From Candidatus Zixiibacteriota bacterium (GTDB lineage Bacteria > Zixibacteria > MSB-5A5 > SM1-73): a DNA stretch of 13,505 nucleotides. The number at the start of each line of letters is the position of its first letter. The first letter of the stretch is position 1. Where the stretch lies: positions 1,439,295 to 1,452,799 of the forward strand of contig CP070839.1 in the NCBI GenBank assembly GCA_020341875.1, in the 5' to 3' direction. This document shows positions 6,238 to 13,505 of this stretch, piece by piece. Made by a program: the position numbers and the translations under genes. The notes below the pieces were generated by a model. The model saw nothing but the letters and a program-made list of their open reading frames with translations. It had not been told where the DNA came from and did no database searches.

Positions 6238-6975
6238 TTATTCCGAGCCAGTCAGAATCAACCTCAGCTCCCTCAACTCGGTTATGGCCATGTCAGGACC
6301 TATGTCTCCGGAGGGAATCAGCTCCGGATTATAGTGCACCGAAATCATGCCCACGTTCTTTGCTCCCAGAACATCGACGTCAATCAGATCTCCGACGTGC
6401 GCCGAGTTCTCGGGTTTGCTTCTGAGTTCACGCAGAGTACGGAGGAAAATGCGGGGATCGGGTTTGCGGATACCGAGTTCGTTGGAGAACGTGGTGACGT
6501 CAAAAAGATCTACCATCTCCAATCGTTCCAACAGCACTCTTATGGTTTGCCCGGGGGTCGTTCCGGTATTGCATATAAGCCCAACCTTATAACCTTTGCC
6601 TTTTGCGTGGACCAGTATCTCCTTTGCCCCATCGATCAGACACGGCGGGTCCTCAAGGATAGGGGAGACGTAGGCTTCAACCAGGCGCGGCATCAGTGTC
6701 CGCGGAAGGTGTTGCAGACCCTGATCGTCCAGAAAGCCGAACATGATCTTCAATTGCTCCTCGGTGGAAAGATCAAGGTTTTTTTCCCAGGTTCGGGTGC
6801 ATGTCTCAAATCCCTTGCTATAAGCCTCAGTCAGAAGCCCGGATTCAACCTCTCTTCCGTCCTGCCGAAGCACCCTGGCAAGGTTCTTGATCCTTCTTTG
6901 CCTGTACTTGTGGTAGTCCTGCGGAACGTTGGAGATTAAAGTATTCCACAGGTCGAAGGTGACGGTATCAATCAT
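6238..6975 (-). CDS. HAD-superfamily hydrolase, haloacid dehalogenase-like
   Basis: A cytosolic hydrolase of unknown substrate; 245 residues. All four HAD motifs are visible: the nucleophile Asp8 in FDLWNTL, motif II Thr137 in LICNTG, motif III Lys171 in IRKPDPRIF, and motif IV Asp196 and Asp201 in VGDLIDVDVLGAKN. The helical cap lies between motifs I and II (about 15-110), a C1 cap. The residue two after the nucleophile is Trp10, where phosphatases usually have an acid/base Asp. Haloacid dehalogenases likewise have an aromatic residue (Tyr) there, so phosphatase activity should not be assumed. The ATG overlaps the rdgB stop (8 bases shared), which decides the start and suggests translational coupling. 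A 31-codon upstream extension inside rdgB was not used. Confidence 0.9.
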   Translation of the reverse strand: MIDTVTFDLWNTLISNVPQDYHKYRQRRIKNLARVLRQDGREVESGLLTEAYSKGFETCTRTWEKNLDLSTEEQLKIMFGFLDDQGLQHLPRTLMPRLVEAYVSPILEDPPCLIDGAKEILVHAKGKGYKVGLICNTGTTPGQTIRVLLERLEMVDLFDVTTFSNELGIRKPDPRIFLRTLRELRSKPENSAHVGDLIDVDVLGAKNVGMISVHYNPELIPSGDIGPDMAITELRELRLILTGSE

Positions 6976-7570
6976 CCAGCAACCCTTTTTCAATAAGATT
7001 CTTGGCCTTGCCGAATGCCCGAGCGCGGTGGCTGATTCTGTTCTTCTCCTTAAAGGAGAGCTGGGCAAAGGTTTTGTTCAGCTGCGGCAGGTAGAAGACC
7101 GGGTCATAGCCAAAGCCTTTCTCTCCCCGCTCCTCCAAGGTGATGCGTCCTTTCACCTCTCCCCTCACCATCGCCGGCTGACCCGAATCCCTCATCAAGG
7201 CCACCACGCAGACGAATTTTGCGCCCCTTTTCTCCCAAGGGACGTCTGACATCATCTGGAGCAGTTTCCTGTTGTTGTCCTCGAAGCTGCAGTGCTCGCC
7301 CGCAAATCGGGAAGACATAACTCCGGGTGCTCCGTGAAGGGCATCCACCTCCAGTCCGGAATCGTCCGCCAGCGAGGGGAGGCCGGTGAATCGGTAGACA
7401 GCCTCAGCCTTGAGGATTGCGTTTTCTTCGAGTGTCTTACCGGTTTCCTCCACTCTGGGAGCTCCGGGAAAATCGTCCAGGGTCACGATCTTCACAGCGA
7501 GACCGGACAGAATATCCTTTATCTCTTTAATCTTGTGTTTGTTGTTGGTGGCCAGAACGATTCTTCTCAT
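6968..7570 (-). CDS. rdgB: Non-canonical purine NTP pyrophosphatase (dITP/XTP)
   Basis: Cytosolic house-cleaning enzyme that hydrolyses dITP, ITP and XTP to the monophosphate and PPi, keeping deaminated purines out of nucleic acids. The 200-residue product carries the HAM1/RdgB signatures: nucleotide-binding LATNNKHK at 6-13, LADDSGLEVDAL at 67-78 with catalytic Asp70, GFGYDPVF at 152-159, and the base-recognising SHRARAF at 180-186. The ribosome binding site is weak. It starts 33 bases after murI and overlaps the HAD gene by 8 bases. The murI-rdgB pairing is seen in many bacteria. It could also supply PPi if PfkA uses PPi, but that link is speculation. Confidence 0.96.
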   Translation of the reverse strand: MRRIVLATNNKHKIKEIKDILSGLAVKIVTLDDFPGAPRVEETGKTLEENAILKAEAVYRFTGLPSLADDSGLEVDALHGAPGVMSSRFAGEHCSFEDNNRKLLQMMSDVPWEKRGAKFVCVVALMRDSGQPAMVRGEVKGRITLEERGEKGFGYDPVFYLPQLNKTFAQLSFKEKNRISHRARAFGKAKNLIEKGLLDD

Positions 7571-7603
7571 AGGTCAAGGGCGTTCAACTGATGCATTCGT
7601 CTG

Positions 7604-8446
7604 TCAATAGCTGTCAATATCAACTCGCTTCACTTCTTTTATCTTCGCTCTCAAGAATTTCTCTCCCACTTGTACAAATCTATCTGGAACGTCGGAAACG
7701 TAGAACTTGCGAAAGGATCTCTGTTTGGCGTTTCTGAGCAGGGCAGAGCCTTCCAGAAAGCTTTTGACCTCCCGGGCCGTCTCCTCGGCCGAATCGATCA
7801 ATCTGGTCCCTTTTCCCATGACCTTGGATATTACGCTCTTAAGAAGAGGATAGTGGGTGCAGCCCAGCACCAGAGTGTCCACTTTCTTCCTGAGCAGAGG
7901 ATCAAGATACTCGTGGGCGATCAATCGGGTGGCCTCCTTGTTTATGTAACCCTCCTCTACCAGTGAAGCAAACAGGGGGCAGGGGCTGGCACAGACTGTC
8001 AGCCCAGGGTCAAGTCTCAGGATGGCTTTCTGATAAGCGCCGGAATTAATCGTGCCCACGGTTCCGATGACTCCTATTCTTCCGTTTCGAGTTGCCTTTA
8101 GCGCGCCCCGGGCACCCGGTTCGACCACGCCGATCATCGGAATGTCGTACCTTTTTCTCAAAACGTCTAAGGCGACGGCCGAGGCTGTGTTGCAAGCAAC
8201 CACAACGAGCTTGACCCTCTTCAGGAGAAGGAAATCGGTGTTCTGAAAGGAGAAATTCCTGACGATCCGTTTTGACCTGGGGCCGTAAGGGTATCGGGCC
8301 GTATCACCGAAATAGATGACGTTCTCGTGGGGTAGAAGCTCGAATATCTTCTTGGCCACGGTCAACCCACCGATGCCGGAGTCAAACATACCGATGGGAT
8401 ATGAATTTCCTCCACCTGATGGCGGTCGTCTCCGTGCAGAAGTCAT
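7604..8446 (-). CDS. murI: Glutamate racemase
   Basis: Converts L-glutamate to D-glutamate for peptidoglycan, in the cytosol, without cofactor. The 280-residue product has IGMFDSGIGGLTV at 18-30 with catalytic-site Asp22 and Ser23, YFGDTARYPYG at 45-55, the first catalytic cysteine Cys85 in VVACNTASA, and the second, Cys196, in LGCTHYPLL. The ATG at 8446 was chosen because TAAGG lies five bases upstream. A GTG two codons earlier (8452) overlaps that site. The first 15 residues (Arg/Pro/Gly-rich) precede the conserved fold. It follows the amidase gene by 93 bases, so two peptidoglycan genes are adjacent. Confidence 0.96.
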   Translation of the reverse strand: MTSARRRPPSGGGNSYPIGMFDSGIGGLTVAKKIFELLPHENVIYFGDTARYPYGPRSKRIVRNFSFQNTDFLLLKRVKLVVVACNTASAVALDVLRKRYDIPMIGVVEPGARGALKATRNGRIGVIGTVGTINSGAYQKAILRLDPGLTVCASPCPLFASLVEEGYINKEATRLIAHEYLDPLLRKKVDTLVLGCTHYPLLKSVISKVMGKGTRLIDSAEETAREVKSFLEGSALLRNAKQRSFRKFYVSDVPDRFVQVGEKFLRAKIKEVKRVDIDSY

Positions 8447-8486
8447 GATCACCTTAACTCAGCAGGTTCAGTGTATGGCTCTTCCT

Positions 8487-8518
8487 TTCGGCTCTCCGGT
8501 TGAAGAAAGACAGCCGAA
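8487..8518 (-). other. Inverted repeat between amidase gene and murI
   Basis: On the minus strand TTCGGCT (8518-8512) and AGCCGAA (8493-8487) are a perfect 7-bp inverted repeat with an 18-base loop. There is no T-run. It could be a weak attenuating or processing hairpin in the 93-base spacer, or chance. Confidence 0.25.
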
Positions 8519-8539
8519 CCTGAATGCCGGCATCCATTC

Positions 8540-10033
8540 CTACTGTGCCGACTCATATTTCCTTTTGAAGTCCCGCACGCTCTGGAGTACGGCCTCAGCA
8601 GTCTTTTGCCGAAATGAACCTTTCTTAAGCAGCTTCTCATCTTTCCTGTTGGAGATGAAGGCCGTCTCGACCAGGACCGCGGGCATGTATGCCTTGTTCA
8701 ACACCACAAATCCCGCCTGGCTGACGCCCCGGGAAGGGATTGGCAGCCTCCTCCTCAGACGTTTTTGAATCATGGCCGCCAGATCGGACGATTCCTTGAG
8801 ATACTCGCTCTGTACCAGCTCCATCAGGATGAACTCCAGATCGGCCACGTTGTGGCTATCGTCATCGGTAAGATCGAATCTCACAGAGGAATTCTCCAGG
8901 GCTGCAGCGGCGCGGGCTTCGTCATTCTTGGCTGCGGCCAAAAAGAAGGTCTGAGAGCCTCGGACAGACCTCTTTTTGAAGGAGTTGGTGTGGATGCTTA
9001 TGAACAGGTCGGCGCCGCTTCGGTTGGCGATTTGCGTTCTCTCCTCCAGAGGGACCAGCACGTCCGTCTCCCTGGTTAAAATGACCTTGAACCCTTCCTC
9101 TTTCATCAGAAGTTCCTGTAGTCTTTTGGCAATGTCTAAGGTGACCTCCTTTTCCAGGAGACCGCTTCTCCCCACCGCCCCCGAGTCCGGACCGCCGTGG
9201 CCCGGATCTATGACGATCACGTCGATCAGATCGTCCAGCAGCCGGTCCTCATCGGCGGGTATCCGGTCTGAGACCAGATCGCTCGCATCTTGGGAGGAGG
9301 ATGGGCGGGCCAGTGAGATCTGAATCCGGTAGGGGTCCTTTTTGAGCGCATGGCTGAAGCCGACGAAGGGCTTGGTCAATCTGAACGAAAGCTGGGCTGA
9401 GTTTTCAAACTGATAGGCCTTTATCCACCTCAATAGACCGGGAGCCTTCTTGCTCCCGAAATGCATCGGGTTCAGTTTGCCCTGGTAGAAATTGACGTTC
9501 AGATTGCCGTTTTGATCCCTGAATATCTCGTATTCCAGGGGTTGGGTCAGGAAGATCTCCATCAGAATCCCGTTCACTTTCTCCTCGATACTGACGTCCA
9601 CTATGCTGAACTCGCCTCTGACCACTATTTCCCGCTCGTCAGGTGAGCGGGGAGTATGTATATAATCCCAGATTCTCTGAAAACCTGGTAGCGGAACGTA
9701 CAGGGTTCCCTCTCTGAGCATGGTATCGTAGGTTAGATTGTAAACCTCCGAATCATAGAGCATATAGGGAGAAAACCAGGTGAAGACCACCTGATGGTCG
9801 CCAAACTCCAGGGCAACCTTTCTCAGCATTCTGTGCCAGTAGATCTCGGCATTCAGTATTGAAGCCAGATCATTGACGGAAACGTACTCCCTACCGTCCA
9901 CCCGCATGGTCCGGACCATGTGGCTTTCACCATCCTCGGTCACCAGGATAGAGGAAGAGGCGTAAACGGATGGAGCAAGAAACAGTATCAGCAAGGCGCA
10001 GATAATCGTTATGAGAGCAGGCTGGTTTTTCAT
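8540..10033 (-). CDS. N-acetylmuramoyl-L-alanine amidase with N-terminal stalk-binding domains
   Basis: Secreted zinc hydrolase that cuts the bond between MurNAc and the stem peptide, usually for daughter-cell separation. The 497-residue product starts with a signal peptide (MKNQPAL, then a hydrophobic stretch at 7-21, cleavage after VYA near 25). Residues about 28-125 look like a copper-amine-oxidase-N-type domain (VDGREYVSVNDLASIL), and about 140-245 like an AMIN-type beta domain. The catalytic Amidase_3 domain fills about 270-490: His279 in DPGHGGPDSGA, Glu295 in LEKEVTLDIA, His348 in ISIHTNS, and Glu456 in VLVETAFISN. All zinc ligands and the catalytic glutamate are present. The ATG at 10033 was chosen over one at 10072 because it begins the signal peptide directly. 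It lies between smpB (71 bases) and murI (93 bases). Confidence 0.93.
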   Translation of the reverse strand: MKNQPALITIICALLILFLAPSVYASSSILVTEDGESHMVRTMRVDGREYVSVNDLASILNAEIYWHRMLRKVALEFGDHQVVFTWFSPYMLYDSEVYNLTYDTMLREGTLYVPLPGFQRIWDYIHTPRSPDEREIVVRGEFSIVDVSIEEKVNGILMEIFLTQPLEYEIFRDQNGNLNVNFYQGKLNPMHFGSKKAPGLLRWIKAYQFENSAQLSFRLTKPFVGFSHALKKDPYRIQISLARPSSSQDASDLVSDRIPADEDRLLDDLIDVIVIDPGHGGPDSGAVGRSGLLEKEVTLDIAKRLQELLMKEEGFKVILTRETDVLVPLEERTQIANRSGADLFISIHTNSFKKRSVRGSQTFFLAAAKNDEARAAAALENSSVRFDLTDDDSHNVADLEFILMELVQSEYLKESSDLAAMIQKRLRRRLPIPSRGVSQAGFVVLNKAYMPAVLVETAFISNRKDEKLLKKGSFRQKTAEAVLQSVRDFKRKYESAQ

Positions 10034-10104
10034 CTCTTCTTGGTTTATTGCCGCTGATTCTGGATTTGACATTCAAGCCCGGAGGGGTCGACCAAGCCGA
10101 GGAT

Positions 10105-10575
10105 CTAGCGTTGGCGCTCCTTCAATGCGCGACGCAGCTCTCGCTGAACCTCCCTGTCCTTTATGGTCTTTCTTCTGTCGAAGAGCTTCTTCCCAATGGC
10201 CAGCGCCAGCTCCACTTTAGCCACTTTCCCCTTGAAGTAAACCTTCAGGGGAATGATGGTGAACCCTCTTTCTGTGGTTTTGCCCAACAGTCTTCTGATC
10301 TCTCCCTTATGCAAGAGCAGCTTCCTTGGTCGGGTCGGATCGTGATTGAACCGGTTAGCCTGATCATAGGGGCTGATGTGCAGGCTGTGGAGAACCACCT
10401 CACCCTTCTCCACCGTGGCATAGCTGTCCTGGAAGCTCACCTTGCCCTGGCGCAGGGATTTGACCTCGGTTCCAACCAGTGCAATCCCCGCTTCGTAAGT
10501 ATCAACGATGTGGTAGAGATGATGCGCCTTGCGGTTGGTGGCAATGACTTTGATCTGTTTGGTATCCTTTTGCAT
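10105..10575 (-). CDS. smpB: SsrA (tmRNA)-binding protein SmpB
   Basis: Carries tmRNA to stalled ribosomes in trans-translation. The 156-residue product has the conserved NRKAHHLYHIVDTYEAGI at 14-31, LVGTEVKSLRQGKVSFQDSYA, the SPYDQANRFNHDPTRPRKLLLHKGEI region, and the basic C-terminal tail (KKLFDRRKTIKDREVQRELRRALKER) that enters the mRNA channel. The ATG at 10575 fits the family start. An in-frame GTG at 10593 adds six residues, but it would lie upstream of the expected transcription start. No well-spaced ribosome binding site is present: CAGG ends one base before the ATG. The proposed promoter would start RNA within about three bases of this ATG, so translation may be leaderless. The tmRNA gene itself is not in the window. 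Confidence 0.96.
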   Translation of the reverse strand: MQKDTKQIKVIATNRKAHHLYHIVDTYEAGIALVGTEVKSLRQGKVSFQDSYATVEKGEVVLHSLHISPYDQANRFNHDPTRPRKLLLHKGEIRRLLGKTTERGFTIIPLKVYFKGKVAKVELALAIGKKLFDRRKTIKDREVQRELRRALKERQR

Positions 10576-10583
10576 ACCTGAGG

Positions 10584-10612
10584 AATATATCACGGGCGAA
10601 ATTCTCCGGCAA
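10584..10612 (-). promoter_or_regulatory. Candidate promoter of smpB (leaderless arrangement)
   Basis: The minus strand has TTGCCG (10612-10607), a 17-base spacer, then TATATT (10589-10584). Transcription would be expected about seven bases later, at about 10577-10575, which is the smpB ATG itself. The hexamers and spacing are the same as those of the divergent tRNA-Leu promoter. Confidence 0.5.
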
Positions 10613-10631
10613 GAGAAATTTGAAATAATGC

Positions 10632-10660
10632 TTGCCGATATACGAAAAAGAAGCTATATT
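10632..10660 (+). promoter_or_regulatory. Candidate promoter of tRNA-Leu(CAG)
   Basis: TTGCCG (10632-10637), a 17-base spacer and TATATT (10655-10660) end eight bases before the mature tRNA 5' end, so the primary transcript would start at or within a few bases of the tRNA. The -35 box lies 19 bases from the -35 of the oppositely directed smpB promoter. Confidence 0.55.
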
Positions 10661-10668
10661 CAGATCCA

Positions 10669-10752
10669 GCCGAAGTGGTGAAACTGGCAGACACGCTGTG
10701 TTCAGGGCGCAGTGCTCGTATGAGCGTGTGGGTTCGAATCCCACCTTCGGCA
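10669..10752 (+). tRNA. tRNA-Leu(CAG)
   Basis: An 84-base class II tRNA. The acceptor stem is GCCGAAG (10669-10675) with CTTCGGC (10745-10751) and discriminator A at 10752. The D-arm contains AAACTGGCAGACAC. The anticodon arm is CTGTG-TTCAGGG-CGCAG with anticodon CAG. A long variable arm (TGCTCGTATGAGCG) is present, and the T-arm has GGTTCGAATCC. CCA is not encoded. It is complete and well paired, and divergent from smpB. Confidence 0.97.
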
Positions 10753-10946
10753 TTCTTTTATCCCGTGTGCCGCATCTCCAATCACATGCCTGACTTGGCC
10801 TTGTCCCCATCCTCTCCACGGCCGCAAGAGAAGCTGCCCCGGATTTCTTTCGGTTCTGGTCGTCTGGTGTCGTCGACCACACCTATAGAAGTCCCTTCGG
10901 GCTGCAACAGACAGCAGGGGAACCCTTAGGAGGTGCAAAATTTCTC
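10753..10946. other. Gene-free spacer after tRNA-Leu
   Basis: Short ORFs here are not protein-like. The only structures I see are a 5-bp inverted repeat with extra internal pairs at 10866-10883 (GGTGT...ACACC) and GCTG/CAGC arms near 10909-10923. A convincing intrinsic terminator for the tRNA is not visible. TTCTTTTA at 10753-10760 directly after the tRNA may serve for 3' end formation. Confidence 0.4.
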
Positions 10947-10974
10947 TTGGAAAAACAGGCGTTTGGGTTATATT
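10947..10974 (+). promoter_or_regulatory. Candidate promoter of the C25 protease gene
   Basis: TTGGAA (10947-10952), a 16-base spacer and TATATT (10969-10974). Transcription from about 10981 would give a leader of about 88 bases before the ATG at 11069. The leader carries AGAGGAG seven bases before the start codon. Confidence 0.45.
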
Positions 10975-11068
10975 GATTTAGGAAGATACCAAGCTTTGAC
11001 GACGAGAGAATAGATGCTTCTATCACTGGCTTGCCGCTTAAAACCTTTTCCTTAAAGAGGAGTAGCAC

Positions 11069-13474
11069 ATGAAGAAATGCGCCATGTTTTGTCTGGTGTT
11101 GCTTTTTGTCTTTTCGACCGCCTGGAGTTCTCATGCCGCAGATGATTGGATTTCCTTTCGACCTGGCAGTGCGGAGGGTTTTCCTGCAGTCACGGTTTTG
11201 TCATCGAGTGCGGATGAGTTGATTCTCCGGATCGGTTTCCCCGGCATGAAGGCGATGGACATTTCAAAGGGAGGAGATACCTATCAGGCGCTCTCCCTTC
11301 CTGGCGGGGGACGCACTCATAATCCCGGATGGGCCGAGCTTCCCACCTGGTCACGCTTCGTTGCCGTCCCGCAGGGGGCTACGCCTGAGGCGGAGATCAT
11401 TCAGGTCACCTCCTCTGTGCTCTCCGGTTATAGTGTCTTTCCGGCGCAGAAACAGCCGGTGGACAAGGTGGGTGCGCCGGAACCCGAATTCGTCAAAGAT
11501 GAAGAATTCTACAGCAAGAGTGAGTTCTATCCGGATCGCTCGGCCTTCGTAAAGGTCCCCAAGACCATCCGCGGCTGCAGGGTTTCGTCGCTGGCTCTTT
11601 TTCCGGTTCAGTATAACCCCGCCACGGGCGAGCTGAAGGTCGTTTCGGAGATCACCGTGAGGTTGAGTTTTTCCGGAGGAAACGGTGTGTTCGTCGAACC
11701 CAGATACCGATCTCCGTATTTCGAGGGATTCTTTCAGAACCTCCTGCTGAACTATTCTGCTCTGGGTCCGCCTGGCACGGTCGGTGGAAAGGACGGGACA
11801 GGGTGTGATCTTCTGATCATCACCCATCCCAACTTCCAGGCTTGGGCGGAGTCTCTGGCCTACTGGAAGAACCAGTCAGGAGTGGTTACCTGGGTCCGGA
11901 ACACAACCGAAACCGGCTCGGATACCGGCTCAATCAGAACCTACCTTCAGAATGCTTACACCGCCTGGCTGCCACCGCCTTCGTTTCTTCTGCTAATCGG
12001 GGACGCGGAGTTCATTCCGTTGTTCTACCGTACCATCCATCCCTACGACTATTATAGGACCGGAACCGATCTGTTCTACACCACCCTGGACGGCTCCGAT
12101 TTCTTCCCGGATCTGTTTCCGGGAAGAATATCAGTGGACGATGCCGCAGAAGCGGGGACGGTAATAGGCAAGATCCTGCAGTACGAGAGAGACCCCATCT
12201 CCAGTCCTGCAGAGTTCTATGACAAGGTCCTGGTGGCCGGACATTTCCAGGATCGTAATTACGACAGTCACGCAGACAGGTTCTTCATACAAACCAGCGA
12301 GACGGTGAGGGACTTTCTGGCAGCGCACCACGGGAAAAATGTGGAGAGATGCTACAATAAAACCTCGGGGTGCAACCCGCTCTATTATTATTACGGCGAC
12401 CCGCTTCCCTTTGGCCTGACCTGGTACGGTAACTACATCCAGATCGCCAACGCCATCAACATCGGCAGCTTCCTGGTGAATCATCGGGATCACGGCAGCG
12501 AAAACGGATGGGGCGACCCGGAGTATTATGTCTCACACGTAAATGCTCTCAATAACGCAGACCGGCTCCCTGTGGTGTTCAGCATCAACTGCGAGACCGG
12601 TCACTTCGATAACGAGACCGATGCGAGCGGGCACGGTACCCAGGCCTCGGCTGTTTACTTTTGCGAGGCTTTCCAGAGAAAAGCCAACGGTGGGGCAGTG
12701 GGTATCTTCGGCCACACCCGGGTGAGCTGGAGCGGGCTGAACGACGAGCTGTGCAAGGGCTTCTACGACGCCATCTGGCCCGATTTTGATCCGGGCTATC
12801 CGGGCGGCGGCTCCACCGAGCCCATTTACGCTCCCATGTGCCGCATGGGGGCGGTGCTCAACTTTGGGAAGCTCTGGATGTACGATAACTACTATCTTAC
12901 CGGTGGGGAGGGCTACCCCTGGGGTTCGGAGTTGGAGACTACCGAGATCAGCTTCCAGATGGGGACCTGGTTTGGAGACCCCACCATGCAGATTTGGACC
13001 GAGCTGCCTGCACCGCTGGACGTCTCGCATCCGGACAGCGTTCTGGCGGGAGCCTATTCGGTTCCGGTGGTGGCCATGTCCGACGGTGCTCCGGTGGAGA
13101 GTCTGCTGGTCTGTTTGATGAACGATGACGTGTACCAAACCGGCTACACAGACGCATCCGGAGAGGTTACCTTCGCCGGCTCGACCATCGCCAACGGAGG
13201 CTTACACCTGACCGCGACCAAGCACAACTTAAGACCATACCAGGGATTGATACTGCTCGTGGATGACACCTTCGTCTCGGGAGACGCCAACGGAGACAGT
13301 GTGGTCAATCTGGCTGATGTCGTTTTTCTGGTCAACTACCTATTTAACAGCGGGCCGGAGCCTTTTCCTCTGGAGGCCGGAGACCCGACCTGCGATGGGG
13401 TGATCGATCTGGCCGACCTGGTGTTCCTGATTAACTTCCTGTACAAGGGAGGTCCACCCCCGGATTGTCAGTAG
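11069..13474 (+). CDS. Secreted C25 (gingipain-like) cysteine protease with C-terminal dockerin
   Basis: An 801-residue secreted endopeptidase. It begins with a signal peptide (MKK, hydrophobic 5-19, likely cleavage after SHA at 23). Residues about 25-235 match the C25 propeptide pattern (RFVAVPQGA, then FYSKSEFYPDRSAFVKVPKTIRGCRVSSLALFPVQYNP and the conserved EITVRLSF). The catalytic domain runs about 245-640: DLLIITHPNF, LLLIGDAEFIP, FPGRISVDDA, catalytic His475 in NHRDHGS and catalytic Cys508 in SINCETG. An Ig-like domain follows (about 648-735). Residues 738-801 are a type-I dockerin pair: calcium loops at 739-750 (D-A-N-G-D) and 772-783 (D-P-T-C-D-G), each followed by the LADxVFLxNxL helix. 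No type IX secretion tail is seen. The ATG has a strong AGAGGAG site seven bases upstream. It is a lone plus-strand gene, separate from the glycolytic arm. Confidence 0.9.
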   Translation: MKKCAMFCLVLLFVFSTAWSSHAADDWISFRPGSAEGFPAVTVLSSSADELILRIGFPGMKAMDISKGGDTYQALSLPGGGRTHNPGWAELPTWSRFVAVPQGATPEAEIIQVTSSVLSGYSVFPAQKQPVDKVGAPEPEFVKDEEFYSKSEFYPDRSAFVKVPKTIRGCRVSSLALFPVQYNPATGELKVVSEITVRLSFSGGNGVFVEPRYRSPYFEGFFQNLLLNYSALGPPGTVGGKDGTGCDLLIITHPNFQAWAESLAYWKNQSGVVTWVRNTTETGSDTGSIRTYLQNAYTAWLPPPSFLLLIGDAEFIPLFYRTIHPYDYYRTGTDLFYTTLDGSDFFPDLFPGRISVDDAAEAGTVIGKILQYERDPISSPAEFYDKVLVAGHFQDRNYDSHADRFFIQTSETVRDFLAAHHGKNVERCYNKTSGCNPLYYYYGDPLPFGLTWYGNYIQIANAINIGSFLVNHRDHGSENGWGDPEYYVSHVNALNNADRLPVVFSINCETGHFDNETDASGHGTQASAVYFCEAFQRKANGGAVGIFGHTRVSWSGLNDELCKGFYDAIWPDFDPGYPGGGSTEPIYAPMCRMGAVLNFGKLWMYDNYYLTGGEGYPWGSELETTEISFQMGTWFGDPTMQIWTELPAPLDVSHPDSVLAGAYSVPVVAMSDGAPVESLLVCLMNDDVYQTGYTDASGEVTFAGSTIANGGLHLTATKHNLRPYQGLILLVDDTFVSGDANGDSVVNLADVVFLVNYLFNSGPEPFPLEAGDPTCDGVIDLADLVFLINFLYKGGPPPDCQ

Positions 13475-13505
13475 ACGTAACGCCGATAATCGAAGAGTAT
13501 GAATA

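Noticed and set aside
5974..6939. 321-residue open frame on the plus strand across the pfkA start and HAD gene
   Set aside because: It is antisense to genes with clear motifs, and its translation has no recognisable domain or signal.
10866..10883. Intrinsic terminator after tRNA-Leu
   Set aside because: The stem has a mismatch, is short, and is not followed by a T-run.
12533..13138. 201-residue minus-strand ORF
   Set aside because: Antisense shadow of the protease gene; His-rich but without a recognisable fold or ribosome binding site.

Overview
The window looks like a core-genome segment of an uncultivated, mid-GC, diderm bacterium. Outer-membrane-type features (a predicted small beta-barrel protein, and a secreted amidase with a periplasmic-type layout) argue for a Gram-negative envelope. 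A C25 (gingipain-like) protease ending in a dockerin-type repeat with the 'LADVVFLVNYL...GGPPPDC' style points, by inference only, to a candidate phylum of the FCB group (Zixibacteria-like or a relative). No mobile genetic element, CRISPR array or phage gene was seen.

Layout. Positions 1-10575 are read entirely from the minus strand. In transcription order this arm holds smpB; an N-acetylmuramoyl-L-alanine amidase; murI; rdgB; a HAD hydrolase overlapping rdgB by 8 bases; a phosphofructokinase with the PPi-type active-site pair; a small beta-barrel protein; then gap, pgk, tpiA, secG and the 5' half of a tRNA-Leu(GAG) cut by the window edge. Positions 10669-13474 are read from the plus strand: a complete tRNA-Leu(CAG), then a large secreted C25 protease with a C-terminal dockerin. 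The turn-around at about 10576-10668 holds two back-to-back promoters with the same -35 and -10 hexamers.

How the genes fit together. The left half is a glycolysis/gluconeogenesis cluster: PfkA, GAPDH, PGK and TIM, with SecG and tRNA-Leu attached downstream of tpiA. The kinase carries Asp107 and Lys127, the pair expected for a reversible pyrophosphate-linked enzyme, so the cluster may run in either direction. The middle is a housekeeping block for cell wall (amidase, glutamate racemase), nucleotide-pool cleaning (RdgB) and ribosome rescue (SmpB).

The most unusual structure is between the genes. The glycolytic genes are separated by 80-208 bases rather than tightly packed. Three of these spacers hold different repeat or hairpin elements: an 18-bp tandem repeat running into a 14-bp hairpin (pgk-tpiA), a 9-bp hairpin (gap-pgk), and a GTCAACGGATT repeat (pfkA-barrel gene). 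Both hairpins pair fully only in the RNA sense of the operon, through G-U pairs. Four candidate promoters in the window share the -10 hexamer TATATT. The smpB promoter is placed so that its transcript would begin at or next to the start codon.
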